A stretch of 64,000 bases of DNA from Marmoricola sp. URHB0036 (GTDB taxonomy: Bacteria > Actinomycetota > Actinomycetes > Propionibacteriales > Nocardioidaceae): contig NZ_AUEP01000003.1 in the NCBI RefSeq assembly GCF_000426045.1, positions 62,001 to 126,000 on the forward strand. The letters run 5' to 3'. The notes beneath the pieces are model-generated. The model worked only from the letters and a program-made list of their open reading frames with translations. It did not search any database and was not told the DNA's origin. The first letter of the stretch is position 1, and each line of letters opens with the position of its first letter. This document shows, piece after piece, positions 1 to 9,948 of this stretch. A program made the position numbers and the translations under genes.

Positions 1-36
1 CTCATCGGACACCTCGGCAAGCCTAGGAGCGCGCCC

Positions 37-537
<501 letters not shown>

Positions 538-538
538 G

Positions 539-3022
539 ATGACTGCCACCCAGGACGCCCCGGCCAGCGTGACCGAGATCGGCCGCGACCGCCGGCGCAA
601 GGAGGACCAGCGGCTGATCACCGGCCGCACCCGCTGGACCGACAACATCCAGCTCCCGGGCATGCTGCACATGGCGATGGTGCGCAGCCCGTTCGCGCAC
701 GCCAAGATCACCGCGATCGACACCAGCGCCGCCAAGGCGGCCACCAACGTCGTCGCCGTCTACACCGGCAAGGACCTCGACGAGTCCGCCGGGGTGCTCA
801 TCAACGCCTGGGCCATCACCACCGACCAGGTGGCCCCCGACCACCCGCCGATCCCGGCCGACCGGGTCAGCTTCGCCGGCGAGATCGTGGCGGTGGTCGT
901 CGCCCGCACGCCGGCCGAGGCACGCGATGCCGCCGAGCTGGTCGACGTCGACTACGAGGAGCTCCCCGCTGCCCTCGACCTCAAGGAGGCGGCCGAGGAC
1001 AAGGTGCTGGCCCACCCCGACCTCGGCACCAACAAGAGCGCCCTCTGGGTCTTCGACTCGGGCGAGGCCGGCACCGGCGGCAACGTCGAGGACGCCATCT
1101 CCAAGGCGCGCACCGACGGGATCCTCATCGAGCGGGAGTACCGCCAGCAGCGGCTGATCCCGGCGTTCATGGAGCCCCGCTCCGTCGTCGTCGACCCCAC
1201 GGGTGAGCAGCTGACCATGTGGTCGGCCACGCAGATCCCGCACATCCTCCGGTTCGCGCTGGCCGCGACGACCGGCGTCCCCGAGTCCAAGATCCGGGTG
1301 ATCGCACCCGACGTCGGCGGCGGGTTCGGCGGCAAGCTCCAGGTCACGCCCGAGGAGTGGACCGCCTGGTGGGTGGCACGTCAGGTGCACAAGCCGGTCA
1401 AGTACACCGAGACCCGCTCCGAGTCGCTGATGGCGGCCCACCACGGTCGCGACCAGTGGCAGAAGCTCACCCTCGCCGCCGAGAAGGACGGCAGCGTGAC
1501 CGGTCTGAAGGTCGAGCTGTTGGCCGACCTCGGCTCGCACGTCGCCATCGTCGGCGGTGGCGTGCCGGTGCTGGGTGCCTTCATGTTCAACTCGATCTAC
1601 AAGTTCCCGGCGTACCACTTCGCCTGCCAGACGGTCCTGACCAACAAGACCTGGACCGACGCCTACCGGGGCGCCGGCCGGCCGGAGGCGACCTACGCCA
1701 TCGAGCGGCTGATGGACGAGCTGGCCGTCGAGCTGGGCGTCGACCCCCTCGAGGTCCGGGAGAAGAACTGGATCAAGCACGAGGAGTTCCCCTTCACCAC
1801 GGTCGCGGGCCTCGAGTACGACTCCGGCAACTACGAGGAGGCCACGGCCAAGGCCAAGGCCAACTTCGGGTACGACGAGCTGCGGGCCGAGCAGAAGCGG
1901 CGTCGCGACGAGAACGACCCGGTCCAGCTCGGCATCGGCGTCTCGACCTTCACCGAGATGTGCGGGCTGGCACCGAGCCGGGTGCTCGGCCAGCTCAACT
2001 ACGGGGCAGGCGGCTGGGAGCACGCGAGCGTGCGGATGCTGCCCACCGGCACGGTCGAGGTGGTCACCGGCGCCAGCGCCCACGGCCAGGGCCACGAGAC
2101 CGCGTTCAGCCAGATCGTGGCCGACCGGCTCGGGGTGCGCTTCGAAGACGTCGAGATCCTGCACGGCGACACCCAGGTCTCCCACAAGGGACTGGACACC
2201 TACGGCTCACGCTCGCTGGTGGTCGGCGGTGAGGCGCTGGTCAAGGCGGCCGACAAGGTGATCGAGAAGGCCAAGCCGATCGCGGCGCACATGCTCGAGG
2301 CCAACGTCGACGACATCGAGTTCAAGGAAGGCCGGCTTGGCGTCCGCGGCACCGACCAGGGCGTCGCCCTGGCCGAGGTCGCGATGGCTGCCTTCGCCGC
2401 GCACGACCTGCCCGACGGGGTCGAGCCGACGCTGGACTCCGACGCCACCTACGACCCGGTGAACTTCAACTTCCCGCACGGCACCCACCTGTGCGCGGTC
2501 GAGGTGGACACCGAGACCGGGCAGGTGAAGATGCGCAAGTACACCTGCGTCGACGACATCGGCAATGTGATCAACCCGCTCATCGTGGCCGGACAGGTGC
2601 ACGGCGGGCTGATGCAGGGCATCGCGCAGGCGCTGTTCGAGGAGGCCGTTCACGACGAGTCGGGCACCCTGGTGTCGGCGTCGTTCGTCGACTACCTGGT
2701 GCCGACGGCAGCCGACACCATCAGCTTCGACGTGGACCACAACACCACGCCGTCGCTGACCAACACCCTGGGCACCAAGGGCGTCGGCGAGGCGGGCACG
2801 ATCGCCTCCACGCCGGCGGTGGTCAACGCGGTGGTCGACGCCGTACGCGCCTTCGGGGTCAGCGACATCCAGATGCCGTGCACCCCCGAACGCGTCTGGC
2901 GGGCCATCCATGCCGGTGATGCCGGCGGCGCAGATCCGACCACGGGAGGCGCGGCACCCCACTTCGACGAGTCCACCGGCCACGAGGGCCAGACAGACCG
3001 CACGGACGGAGCGGGCCAGTGA
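539..3022 (+). CDS. Molybdenum hydroxylase large subunit, form II CoxL-like
   Basis: Catalytic molybdopterin-binding subunit (827 aa) of a xanthine dehydrogenase/CO dehydrogenase family enzyme. GGGFGGK at residues 260-266 is the family's Mo-cofactor motif. The active-site loop reads AYRGAGR at 375-381. That is the form II signature, not the AYxCSFR of true (form I) CO dehydrogenase, so the Cu-binding cysteine of CoxL is absent. CO oxidation is therefore not assured; form II enzymes may act on other small molecules. The last ~30 residues are polar and probably disordered. The gene overlaps the FAD subunit gene by 4 bases (GTGA). Confidence 0.93.
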   Translation: MTATQDAPASVTEIGRDRRRKEDQRLITGRTRWTDNIQLPGMLHMAMVRSPFAHAKITAIDTSAAKAATNVVAVYTGKDLDESAGVLINAWAITTDQVAPDHPPIPADRVSFAGEIVAVVVARTPAEARDAAELVDVDYEELPAALDLKEAAEDKVLAHPDLGTNKSALWVFDSGEAGTGGNVEDAISKARTDGILIEREYRQQRLIPAFMEPRSVVVDPTGEQLTMWSATQIPHILRFALAATTGVPESKIRVIAPDVGGGFGGKLQVTPEEWTAWWVARQVHKPVKYTETRSESLMAAHHGRDQWQKLTLAAEKDGSVTGLKVELLADLGSHVAIVGGGVPVLGAFMFNSIYKFPAYHFACQTVLTNKTWTDAYRGAGRPEATYAIERLMDELAVELGVDPLEVREKNWIKHEEFPFTTVAGLEYDSGNYEEATAKAKANFGYDELRAEQKRRRDENDPVQLGIGVSTFTEMCGLAPSRVLGQLNYGAGGWEHASVRMLPTGTVEVVTGASAHGQGHETAFSQIVADRLGVRFEDVEILHGDTQVSHKGLDTYGSRSLVVGGEALVKAADKVIEKAKPIAAHMLEANVDDIEFKEGRLGVRGTDQGVALAEVAMAAFAAHDLPDGVEPTLDSDATYDPVNFNFPHGTHLCAVEVDTETGQVKMRKYTCVDDIGNVINPLIVAGQVHGGLMQGIAQALFEEAVHDESGTLVSASFVDYLVPTAADTISFDVDHNTTPSLTNTLGTKGVGEAGTIASTPAVVNAVVDAVRAFGVSDIQMPCTPERVWRAIHAGDAGGADPTTGGAAPHFDESTGHEGQTDRTDGAGQ

Positions 3023-3870
3023 TCCCCGCCAAGTTCGACTACCTCGCCGCCACCTCGGTCGAGGAGGCCTTGTCCGCGCTGTCGCAGAGCGATGACGCCA
3101 AGGTGATCGCCGGTGGGCAGTCGTTGCTGCCGGTGCTCCGGATGCGGCTCAACGCACCCGACCTGCTCGTCGACATCGGCGGCATCGACACCCTCAAGGA
3201 GATCCGCGACGACGGCGACAGCATCGTCATCGGGGCGATGGCGCCGTACTACGAGATCCTCGCCAACGACGCCGTCAAGAACAGCCTCGGGCTGCTACAC
3301 AAGGCCATCTCGGAGGTCGCCGACCCCCAGATCCGCCACCGCGGCACGCTCGGTGGCGCCCTGGTGCACGCCGACCCGGCCGGGGACTGCGGAGCGCCGG
3401 TGCTCGCCCTCGACGGTGAGCTGGTGATCGCCGGGCAGGGTGGTGAGCGCACCGTGGCGGCGGTCGACTTCTTCGAGGACCTGTTCACCACCGCCGTCGG
3501 TGAGGACGAGCTGCTCACCCACATCCGCATCCCGAAGTACGACGGATGGGGCTCGAACTACCAGAAGTTCGTGCGGGTGGCCCACCAGTGGCCGATCGTG
3601 GCTGTCGGGGCGGCCGTGAAGACCGACGGCGGCACCATCAGCGAGGCCCGTATCGGCCTGGTCAACATGGGCTCGACCGCGCTGCGTGCCCGTGCCACCG
3701 AGCAGGCCCTGGTCGGCCGGGAGGCCACCGTCGACGGCGTACGCGAAGCGTGCGACCTGGCCGCCGAGGGTGCCAACCCGCCGTCCGACCTCAACGGCGA
3801 CGCCGACTACCGCCGGCACCTGGCCACGGTGCTGACCCGACGTGCCGTGCTCGCCGCGGCTGGAGGCTGA
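3019..3870 (+). CDS. Molybdenum hydroxylase FAD-binding subunit, CoxM-like
   Basis: FAD-binding medium subunit (283 aa) that hands electrons from the Fe-S clusters to the acceptor. It shows the two family FAD motifs, AGGQS at residues 31-35 and TLGGALVHADPAGD at 110-123. The CO dehydrogenase C-terminal domain follows (about residues 175-280). The GTG start overlaps the coxL stop, so translation is probably coupled. It is third in a coxS-coxL-coxM order. Length is normal for the family. Confidence 0.92.
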   Translation: MIPAKFDYLAATSVEEALSALSQSDDAKVIAGGQSLLPVLRMRLNAPDLLVDIGGIDTLKEIRDDGDSIVIGAMAPYYEILANDAVKNSLGLLHKAISEVADPQIRHRGTLGGALVHADPAGDCGAPVLALDGELVIAGQGGERTVAAVDFFEDLFTTAVGEDELLTHIRIPKYDGWGSNYQKFVRVAHQWPIVAVGAAVKTDGGTISEARIGLVNMGSTALRARATEQALVGREATVDGVREACDLAAEGANPPSDLNGDADYRRHLATVLTRRAVLAAAGG

Positions 3871-3874
3871 CCCC

Positions 3875-4567
3875 TTGGATCTCACGCACGAGTTCACCGT
3901 TCCCGCCGGCATCGACGAGACCTGGAACGCCTTCAACGACATCGAGTCCGTAGCTGCCTGCTTCCCGGGCGCCGTGGTCACCTCGGTCGAGGGCGACACC
4001 TTCCAGGGCTCCTGCAAGGTGAAGCTGGGACCGATCGCGCTCGTCTACAACGGTTCGGGCACGTTCGTGGAGAAGGACGAGTCCAGCCACCGGATGGTGA
4101 TCGACGCCAAGGGCAAGGACAAGCGCGGCAACGGCACCGCGGGCGCCCACGTCACCGCCACGATGACCGAGGCCGGCACCGGCACCCGCGTCGAGGTGGT
4201 CACCGACCTCGCCATCACCGGCAAGCCGGCCCAGTTCGGTCGCGGGGTGATGCAGGACGTCAGCGACAAGCTGCTCGGGCAGTTCACCGCCTGCCTGGAG
4301 CAGAAGGTCACGAGCGGCAGCGAGGCGGCAGCTGCGGCGGAGGCCGCCACGCAGGAGGAGGCCCCGCCGCGGGCCGCGCCGACCGACAACGTCAGAACCA
4401 TGGAGCCCCCGGTGGCGGCAGCGGCTGCTCCACCACCGCCGGCACCCGACGACGCCCTCGACCTGGGCGCGACGGTCCTGCCGGTGCTGCTGAAGAGCTA
4501 CTGGCGCCAGGCACTCGGCGTGGTCGTGGTGCTGCTCGTGCTGAGGCGATTGCTCCGCAGACGCTGA
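3875..4567 (+). CDS. CoxG-like SRPBCC protein with C-terminal membrane anchor
   Basis: SRPBCC/CoxG family protein of about 230 aa. CoxG proteins are linked to maturation or membrane docking of CO dehydrogenase-type enzymes. Residues ~1-150 form the SRPBCC domain (start MDLTHEFTVPAG, with WNAFNDIESVAACFPGA). An Ala/Pro-rich linker follows, and a hydrophobic segment near the C-terminus ends in RRLLRRR, suggesting a tail anchor facing the cytoplasm. I chose TTG at 3875 because GGAGG lies 8 bases upstream and the family begins at this point. A longer in-frame ATG at 3842 would lie inside coxM. It follows coxM by 4 bases, so it is the fourth gene of the operon. Confidence 0.85.
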   Translation: MDLTHEFTVPAGIDETWNAFNDIESVAACFPGAVVTSVEGDTFQGSCKVKLGPIALVYNGSGTFVEKDESSHRMVIDAKGKDKRGNGTAGAHVTATMTEAGTGTRVEVVTDLAITGKPAQFGRGVMQDVSDKLLGQFTACLEQKVTSGSEAAAAAEAATQEEAPPRAAPTDNVRTMEPPVAAAAAPPPPAPDDALDLGATVLPVLLKSYWRQALGVVVVLLVLRRLLRRR

Positions 4568-4641
4568 CAAAAGCCACACCCTGGGGTGGATCGGGGACAT
4601 ACCCGAGTGCGGTATCACCCGCGGACTGGCACGGTTGTGTC

Positions 4642-5418
4642 ATGACGGTGGTGGACAGCGGTACGGCGGTGGCGGCCCGGGTGGTCGACCTGACCAAGGT
4701 GTACGGGTCAGGCGACGCCGAGGTGCGCGCGCTCGACGGGGTCAGCCTGGACATCGCGAGCGGCGAGTTCACCGCGGTGATGGGGCCCTCGGGATCAGGC
4801 AAGTCGACCCTGATGCACTGCTGCGCCGCGCTGGACGTCCCCACCTCCGGGCAGGTGTTCGTCGGTGACACCGAGATCGGCAGCCTCTCGGACAAGAAGT
4901 TGACCCAGCTGCGCCGCGAACGGATCGGGTTCGTGTTCCAGTCCTTCAACCTGGTGCCGACGCTGTCCGCCGGCGAGAACATCCTGCTGCCGCTGTCGAT
5001 CGCCGGCCGCAAGCCTGAGCCGGCCTGGTACGAGTCCGTCATCTCGACCGTGAAGCTCGGGGACCGGCTCGACCACCGCCCCAACCAGCTCTCCGGTGGG
5101 CAGCAGCAGCGGGTCGCCGTGGCCCGGGCCCTGATGAGCCGGCCGCACATCGTGTTCGCCGACGAGCCCACCGGCAACCTCGACTCCAAGTCGGGGGCGG
5201 AGGTGCTCACGCTGCTCCGCTCGAGCGTGGACGACAGCGGACAGACCATCGTGATGGTGACCCACGACCCGGTGGCAGCGGCGTACACCGATCGGGTGGT
5301 GTTCCTCGCCGACGGCAAGATCGTCGACGAGCTGCGCAGTCCCGACCGTGACCAGGTGCTCAACAAGATGCAGGAGCTCGCTTCCCGCGAGCCCGCCCCG
5401 CCCGGCGAGGGCACCTGA
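4642..5418 (+). CDS. ABC transporter ATP-binding protein, MacB/LolD type
   Basis: ATPase subunit (258 aa) of a MacB/LolCDE-type exporter. Walker A GPSGSGKST is at residues 48-56, the ABC signature LSGGQ at 150-154, and Walker B with its catalytic Glu (VFADEP) at 171-176. The sequence GNLDSKSG after Walker B is typical of this subfamily. The start of the next gene lies 1 base beyond the stop and encodes the matching FtsX-like permease, so this is a two-gene transporter. The substrate is not visible from sequence. Confidence 0.93.
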   Translation: MTVVDSGTAVAARVVDLTKVYGSGDAEVRALDGVSLDIASGEFTAVMGPSGSGKSTLMHCCAALDVPTSGQVFVGDTEIGSLSDKKLTQLRRERIGFVFQSFNLVPTLSAGENILLPLSIAGRKPEPAWYESVISTVKLGDRLDHRPNQLSGGQQQRVAVARALMSRPHIVFADEPTGNLDSKSGAEVLTLLRSSVDDSGQTIVMVTHDPVAAAYTDRVVFLADGKIVDELRSPDRDQVLNKMQELASREPAPPGEGT

Positions 5419-5419
5419 C

Positions 5420-7966
5420 GTGTGGCGCGTGACCTGGCGCAACCTCTTCGCCCGCAAGCTGCGCCTGCTGCTCTCCGCGTTCGCGATCGTGCTCGGCGTC
5501 GCGTTCGTGGCCGGCACCCTGATCTTCACCAACGCCATGGGCGGTGCCTTCGACAACATCATCGAGGGCAGTACGGCGGACGTGGAGGTGGCCTACAAGG
5601 GCGCCAACGACTTCGACTCCGGCCAGGACAACCGCACCTTCCCGGCCAGCGTCGTACCGAAGCTCGAGGCCCTGCCCGAGGTGGCCTCGGCGAGCCCGCA
5701 GAACACCCTCCAGACCGTCTTCGTGATCGGCAAGGACGGCAAGGTCATCGGCGGCAACGGCCCGCCCGGGCTGGCCATCAACCCGACCGAGGCCGACTCC
5801 CTGAACGGCAAGCCGATCCTCAGCCTGACGAAGGGCGAGTACCCGACCGGGGCGGACCAGGTCGCCCTCGACGTGGACACCGCCGACAAGGGCCACTTCG
5901 ACGTCGGCGACGAGGTCGAGCTGGCGACCTCGGGTCGCCCGCCGCTGATGAAGGCCAAGATCACCGGGCTGGTCGAGTTCGGGTCGGGTGGCCTCAACGG
6001 CGCGACCATGACGGTCTTCGACGACCGCTTCATGCAGGAGCGCTTCTTCGGCGGGAAGGACGTCTACGGCTCGATCTCGCTGAACGCGGCTCCGGGTGTC
6101 TCCCAGAGCGAGCTGGCCAAGGCGGCCCAGAAGGTGCTGCCGGAGGGCGTCGTCGCGCAGACGGGTGACTCCTACGTCGAGAAGAACAAGGAGAGCCTCG
6201 ACAAGATCCTCGGCTTCCTGCAGACCTTCCTGCTGGTCTTCGCAGCGGTCTCCCTGTTCGTGGGGATCTTCATCATCTTCAACACCTTCTCGATCCTGGT
6301 CGCCCAACGCAGCAGAGAGCTGGCGCTGCTGCGGGCCATGGGTGCCTCGCGAAGGCAGGTCAACCGATCGGTGCTGGTCGAGGCAACAGCGGTGGGACTG
6401 CTGGGCTCGACCGTCGGCCTCGGCGTCGGGTACCTGCTCGCGCTCGGCCTGCGCTGGCTGTTCGGCGTGTTCGGCCTCGACCTGAGCCGGGCCGACTTCC
6501 CGATGACCTGGGAGGCGGTGATCTGGTCGTACGCCGTGGGCGTCGGTGTCACCGCGATCGCGGCCCTGTTCCCCGCTCGACGGGCCTCCCGGATCGCTCC
6601 GATCGAGGCACTGCGAGACGACGTCGCGCTTCCGGAGTCGTCGATGCGGCGACGTGTCTTCGTCGGCACCGGGCTGGTGGCGGTCGGAGCGGTGCTGATC
6701 GGCGTCAACCTGAACGGGGACGGCAACGCGGCCCTCCTCGGCATCGGCGGCGGAATCGTCCTCGTGCTGATCGGGGTGTTCCTGATGAGCGCGTTCCTGG
6801 GGCGACCCGTGCTGCTCCTGTTCGGGGTGCTCTACCGGCGTACGTTCGGGACCGTCGGCCGGTTGGCCGCCCAGAACGCGCTGCGCAACCCGCGCCGCAC
6901 CGGCGCCACCGCCAGTGCCCTGATGATCGGGCTGGCGCTGATGTCGATGATGGCGATCTTCGGCAGCTCGGCCTCGGCCAGCACCGACGCCGCCCTCCAG
7001 AAGTCGCTGACCTCGCAGTTCATCATCTCCAACGTCGTCGGCCAGCCGTTCTCGACCGACGTCGCCGACGAGGTACGCCGCATCGACGGCGTCTCCGGCG
7101 TGACCGAGCTGCGCAGCGCCTATCCCGACCTCAAGGGCGGTGGCAGCGCCTGGACGGTCGGCGTCGACCCGAAGGCGTTCGGGATCGCGTTCTCGGTCCC
7201 CACCGTCGCTGGCTCCTTCGCCGAGCTGGGGCCGGGCACCGTCGCGATCGCCGAGAACCAGGCGAAGTCCAAGGGCTTCGGGATCGGCGACACGGTCACG
7301 ATGAAGTTCCAGGCCCGCGACCTCAAGCTCAAGGTGGTGGCGCTGTTCCCGAGCAACCCGGTCGTGCCGGGCGACTACGTGGTCACCCCCGACACCCTCG
7401 CGAAGGGTGGCCTGGCGCCCCTGGACGCGATGGTGATGGTGACCAAGGACCCCTCGGCCAGCACCAACGCCGTGCGTGACGACATCGAGGGAGTGGTCAA
7501 GGACCTCCCCACGGTGACCGTGAAGGACCCCGAGGGCTTCGCGGCCGAGCAGCGCAAGCAGATCAACCAGTTCCTCTACCTGATCTACGGCTTGTTCGGG
7601 CTCTCGGTGATCATCGCCATCCTGGGCGTGATCAACACGCTCAGCCTCTCGGTGATCGAGCGGACCCGGGAGGTCGGCCTGCTCCGGGCGGTCGGCGTCA
7701 GCCGCCGTCAGCTACGCACCATGATCCGCCTCGAGTCCGTCGCAGTCGCTGCCCTCGGCGGCGTGCTGGGCACGGTTCTCGGGGTGCTGTTCGGAGGCCT
7801 GATGGTCTCCGCGCTCGAGGAGGACGGCCTGACCGAGCTGTCGATCCCGTGGCTGCAGCTGGCCGTCTTTCTGCTCCTGGCGGCTGCCGCGGGAGTACTC
7901 GCGGCCGTGTTCCCGGCTCGGCGCGCGGCCCGTCTCAACGTGCTCAAAGCCATCGGAACCGAGTGA
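5420..7966 (+). CDS. FtsX-family ABC transporter permease (duplicated)
   Basis: Permease of 848 aa made of two FtsX/MacB halves. There is an N-terminal membrane segment at about 10-32, a large extracytoplasmic domain, then three membrane segments of the first FtsX domain (with LALLRAMGASRRQV in between). A second cluster repeats this plan, with VGLLRAVGVSRRQL near the C-terminus. I start at GTG 5420, directly after the ATPase stop. An in-frame ATG at 5348 would add 24 basic residues lying inside the ATPase gene. Role inferred: mechanotransmission or export of a lipid, peptide or drug, with the upstream ATPase. Confidence 0.9.
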   Translation: MWRVTWRNLFARKLRLLLSAFAIVLGVAFVAGTLIFTNAMGGAFDNIIEGSTADVEVAYKGANDFDSGQDNRTFPASVVPKLEALPEVASASPQNTLQTVFVIGKDGKVIGGNGPPGLAINPTEADSLNGKPILSLTKGEYPTGADQVALDVDTADKGHFDVGDEVELATSGRPPLMKAKITGLVEFGSGGLNGATMTVFDDRFMQERFFGGKDVYGSISLNAAPGVSQSELAKAAQKVLPEGVVAQTGDSYVEKNKESLDKILGFLQTFLLVFAAVSLFVGIFIIFNTFSILVAQRSRELALLRAMGASRRQVNRSVLVEATAVGLLGSTVGLGVGYLLALGLRWLFGVFGLDLSRADFPMTWEAVIWSYAVGVGVTAIAALFPARRASRIAPIEALRDDVALPESSMRRRVFVGTGLVAVGAVLIGVNLNGDGNAALLGIGGGIVLVLIGVFLMSAFLGRPVLLLFGVLYRRTFGTVGRLAAQNALRNPRRTGATASALMIGLALMSMMAIFGSSASASTDAALQKSLTSQFIISNVVGQPFSTDVADEVRRIDGVSGVTELRSAYPDLKGGGSAWTVGVDPKAFGIAFSVPTVAGSFAELGPGTVAIAENQAKSKGFGIGDTVTMKFQARDLKLKVVALFPSNPVVPGDYVVTPDTLAKGGLAPLDAMVMVTKDPSASTNAVRDDIEGVVKDLPTVTVKDPEGFAAEQRKQINQFLYLIYGLFGLSVIIAILGVINTLSLSVIERTREVGLLRAVGVSRRQLRTMIRLESVAVAALGGVLGTVLGVLFGGLMVSALEEDGLTELSIPWLQLAVFLLLAAAAGVLAAVFPARRAARLNVLKAIGTE

Positions 7967-8053
7967 CGAGTCTCGAAATCTTCGCAACTTAAACCCCGCT
8001 CGGGGGCTACGTTGGCTAGGTTTCTGCCTACGACCTGACGAAGGAGCTCACGG

Positions 8054-8791
8054 GTGGACGACCACTCACCGCGAGGTGGAGGCCGACGGGGCCGCAAGCA
8101 CGTCCTCGTCCGGGAGTACGTCCGGTCCGTGATCGTCAACGCCGAGCCCGGCACTCCGGCCCCCTCCGAGCGCGATCTGGCCGAGCAGTTCGGGGTCGCC
8201 CGGATGACCGTGCGGCACGCCATCGACGCGCTGGTCGCGCAGGGGCTCCTGGAGCGGGTGGCCGGTCGCGGCACGTTCGTGACCAAGCCGCTGATCGACA
8301 TGCAGATGCGGCTCTCGGCGTACACCGAGGAGATGGAGCGGCGCGGCAAGCGACCGGAGTCCAAGACCCTGCTCGCCCGGCGCGAGAGCGCCGGACCGGG
8401 TGTGGCGCGGGCCTTGGAGGTCGAGGAGGGCACCGCCATTGCGCACTGGCAGCGGCTGCGCCTTGCCGACGGCGTGCCGATGGCCATCCAGCACGTCTAC
8501 CTCTCCCTCGAGCTGTTCCCGAACTTCCTCGACGAGGCGCTGCCGACCAGTCTCTACTTCTGGTTCGCCATGCGCGACCTGATGCCGACCTGGGGCGAGG
8601 ACTCCGTGCTCGCCGGCATCGCGACCGAGGAGGAGGCCGAGCTGCTCGAGCTCGAGCCCGGCTCCCCGGTCCTGCACATCTCCCGGCGCGCGTTCTGCCG
8701 CGAGAACGTCGTCGAGGTGACCCGCAGCGTCTACCGCGCCGACCGCTACACCCTCTGGGTGCCGGTGCTGCGGCCTGAGCACTTGCGCTGA
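8054..8791 (+). CDS. GntR/HutC-family transcriptional regulator with UTRA domain
   Basis: Regulator of 245 aa. The N-terminal winged helix (about residues 15-80) includes SERDLAEQFGVARMTVRHAI, and the turn VAGRGTFVTKP is typical of GntR. Residues ~90-240 form a UTRA ligand-binding domain ending with RADRYTLWVPV. HutC-type regulators bind small metabolites, often sugars or amino acid derivatives. The GTG start has AAGGAG 7 bases upstream. The target is unknown: the flanking genes are an ABC exporter on one side and a convergent small gene on the other. A strong hairpin lies 10 bases past the stop. Confidence 0.9.
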   Translation: MDDHSPRGGGRRGRKHVLVREYVRSVIVNAEPGTPAPSERDLAEQFGVARMTVRHAIDALVAQGLLERVAGRGTFVTKPLIDMQMRLSAYTEEMERRGKRPESKTLLARRESAGPGVARALEVEEGTAIAHWQRLRLADGVPMAIQHVYLSLELFPNFLDEALPTSLYFWFAMRDLMPTWGEDSVLAGIATEEEAELLELEPGSPVLHISRRAFCRENVVEVTRSVYRADRYTLWVPVLRPEHLR

Positions 8792-8800
8792 TCGGCACAA

Positions 8801-8823
8801 GTTTCCCCGGGCGCCCGGGGACG
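8801..8823. terminator. Strong GC hairpin between convergent genes
   Basis: An 18-bp perfect palindrome (TCCCCGGGC and its complement, 8804-8821) preceded by GTT lies between the GntR stop (8791) and the convergent small gene's stop (8845). It can serve as a bidirectional terminator. The same GTTTCCCCGG core recurs at 48418 and 60873. Confidence 0.6.
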
Positions 8824-8844
8824 CCGAAAGAGGCTCCCGCCCGA

Positions 8845-9168
8845 CTACAGCCGACCCACCGGCGCGACCTCGATCCCGGCGTGCTCGCAGCACCAGGTGG
8901 GGTCGGGGCCGCCGAGGTCGGGGTGGACGTAGAGCGCGTGCGGCTCCAGGTGGTCGCAGGCGCGGCACAGCGGCCAGCGGCCGTTGGTCTCCAGGAGGGC
9001 GTCCTGCACGTCCTGGGCGACCAGGCCGACCACGAAGTCACGCCCCTCGGCCCACTGGTCGACCCACCACCCGCGATCGGCCAGGGCCTTCTCCAGTGCC
9101 GAGACCGTCGCCGGGTCGGCGCAGCCGGTGGTCTCGAGGTCATGCAACACCAGGGCGCGTGCCCTCAT
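8845..9168 (-). CDS. Small hypothetical protein with CxxC and CC cysteines
   Basis: Not recognised. About 107 aa with an alpha-helical N-terminal half (TTGCADPATVSALEKALA). The C-terminal half carries CRAC, then a WCCEHAGIEV tail with His residues between, a spacing that could bind zinc. I favour ATG 9168 because AGGA lies 7 bases upstream on the minus strand. ATG 9198 is also possible and adds 10 residues. It is divergent from the CutC-like gene and convergent with the GntR regulator. Confidence 0.6.
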   Translation of the reverse strand: MRARALVLHDLETTGCADPATVSALEKALADRGWWVDQWAEGRDFVVGLVAQDVQDALLETNGRWPLCRACDHLEPHALYVHPDLGGPDPTWCCEHAGIEVAPVGRL

Positions 9169-9217
9169 CACCACGTCCTGGGATGTCACGATGTCCATTG
9201 TGACCCCGCACCCAACG

Positions 9218-9928
9218 ATGGGTTCCGAGACCGCCCACCTCGACGTCGTGGTGCTGCACGCCCGCGACGCGGAGGCGGCCACCACGGGTGGGGCTGACCG
9301 GCTGCTGCTGGGGGTCGAGCCGGAGGAGGGGTACCTGTCCCCGGAGCCGGCCACGGTCTCGGCCGTCGTACGCGAGACCGACCTGCCGGTGTACGTCGTG
9401 TTGCGTGCTCCCGACCTGAACTTCCGACGCCTGGTCGACCTCGGCGCCACCTTCCTCGAGCTCGGCGCCCGTGGCTTGGCCTTCGGTTTCCTCGACCGCG
9501 ACCTGGAGATCGACCGCGAGTCCTGCACGGAGATGTGCACCGAGCTGGGTGGAGTGCCCTGGCTGTTCCACGGCTTCGACGAGGCCCTCGACCCCGAGCA
9601 CGCGTGGCGCGACGTACGCGGGCTCCCGGGGCTGGAGTCGGTGATCTCCGCCGGCTCCACCCGCGGCCTCACCCACGGCGCCGACGAGCTGATCGCGCGT
9701 ACGACGAGCGACCCGCGCGTGGCCGAGCTGGTGCTGGCCGGGGGAGGGCTCACGCCCGAGCTGGTGCCCTGGCTGGTCCGAGCAGGCGTACGCCGGTTCG
9801 CGATCGGGTCCTCGGCCCGCACGAGCGCCTCCTGGACCCGCGCATCTGTCGACGTCGACCACGTGCGCTCCTGGCGGATGCTGCTCGACGACGCGTTGTC
9901 CCGGGCACTGGGCATCCCCACCGACTGA
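9218..9928 (+). CDS. CutC-like TIM-barrel protein
   Basis: CutC-family protein of about 236 aa. The family was named for copper homeostasis, but a biochemical role is not settled. Seen here: GGADRLLLGVEPEEGYLSP (the family's GADRxEL block), VYVVLRAPD, and a late glycine-rich strand (LVLAGGGLTPELVPWLVRAGVRRFAIG) expected at the TIM-barrel phosphate end. The GADR block is less conserved than in typical CutC. ATG 9218 is used; ATG 9191 is in frame and would overlap the longer form of the divergent small gene. It ends 20 bases before the secreted hydrolase gene. Confidence 0.72.
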   Translation: MGSETAHLDVVVLHARDAEAATTGGADRLLLGVEPEEGYLSPEPATVSAVVRETDLPVYVVLRAPDLNFRRLVDLGATFLELGARGLAFGFLDRDLEIDRESCTEMCTELGGVPWLFHGFDEALDPEHAWRDVRGLPGLESVISAGSTRGLTHGADELIARTTSDPRVAELVLAGGGLTPELVPWLVRAGVRRFAIGSSARTSASWTRASVDVDHVRSWRMLLDDALSRALGIPTD

Positions 9929-9948
9929 TCCTGTGCGAGGGTGTTCGC

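Noticed and set aside
1-36. End of an upstream gene
   Set aside because: One frame reaches TAG at 24-26, but 36 bases are too few to support a call.
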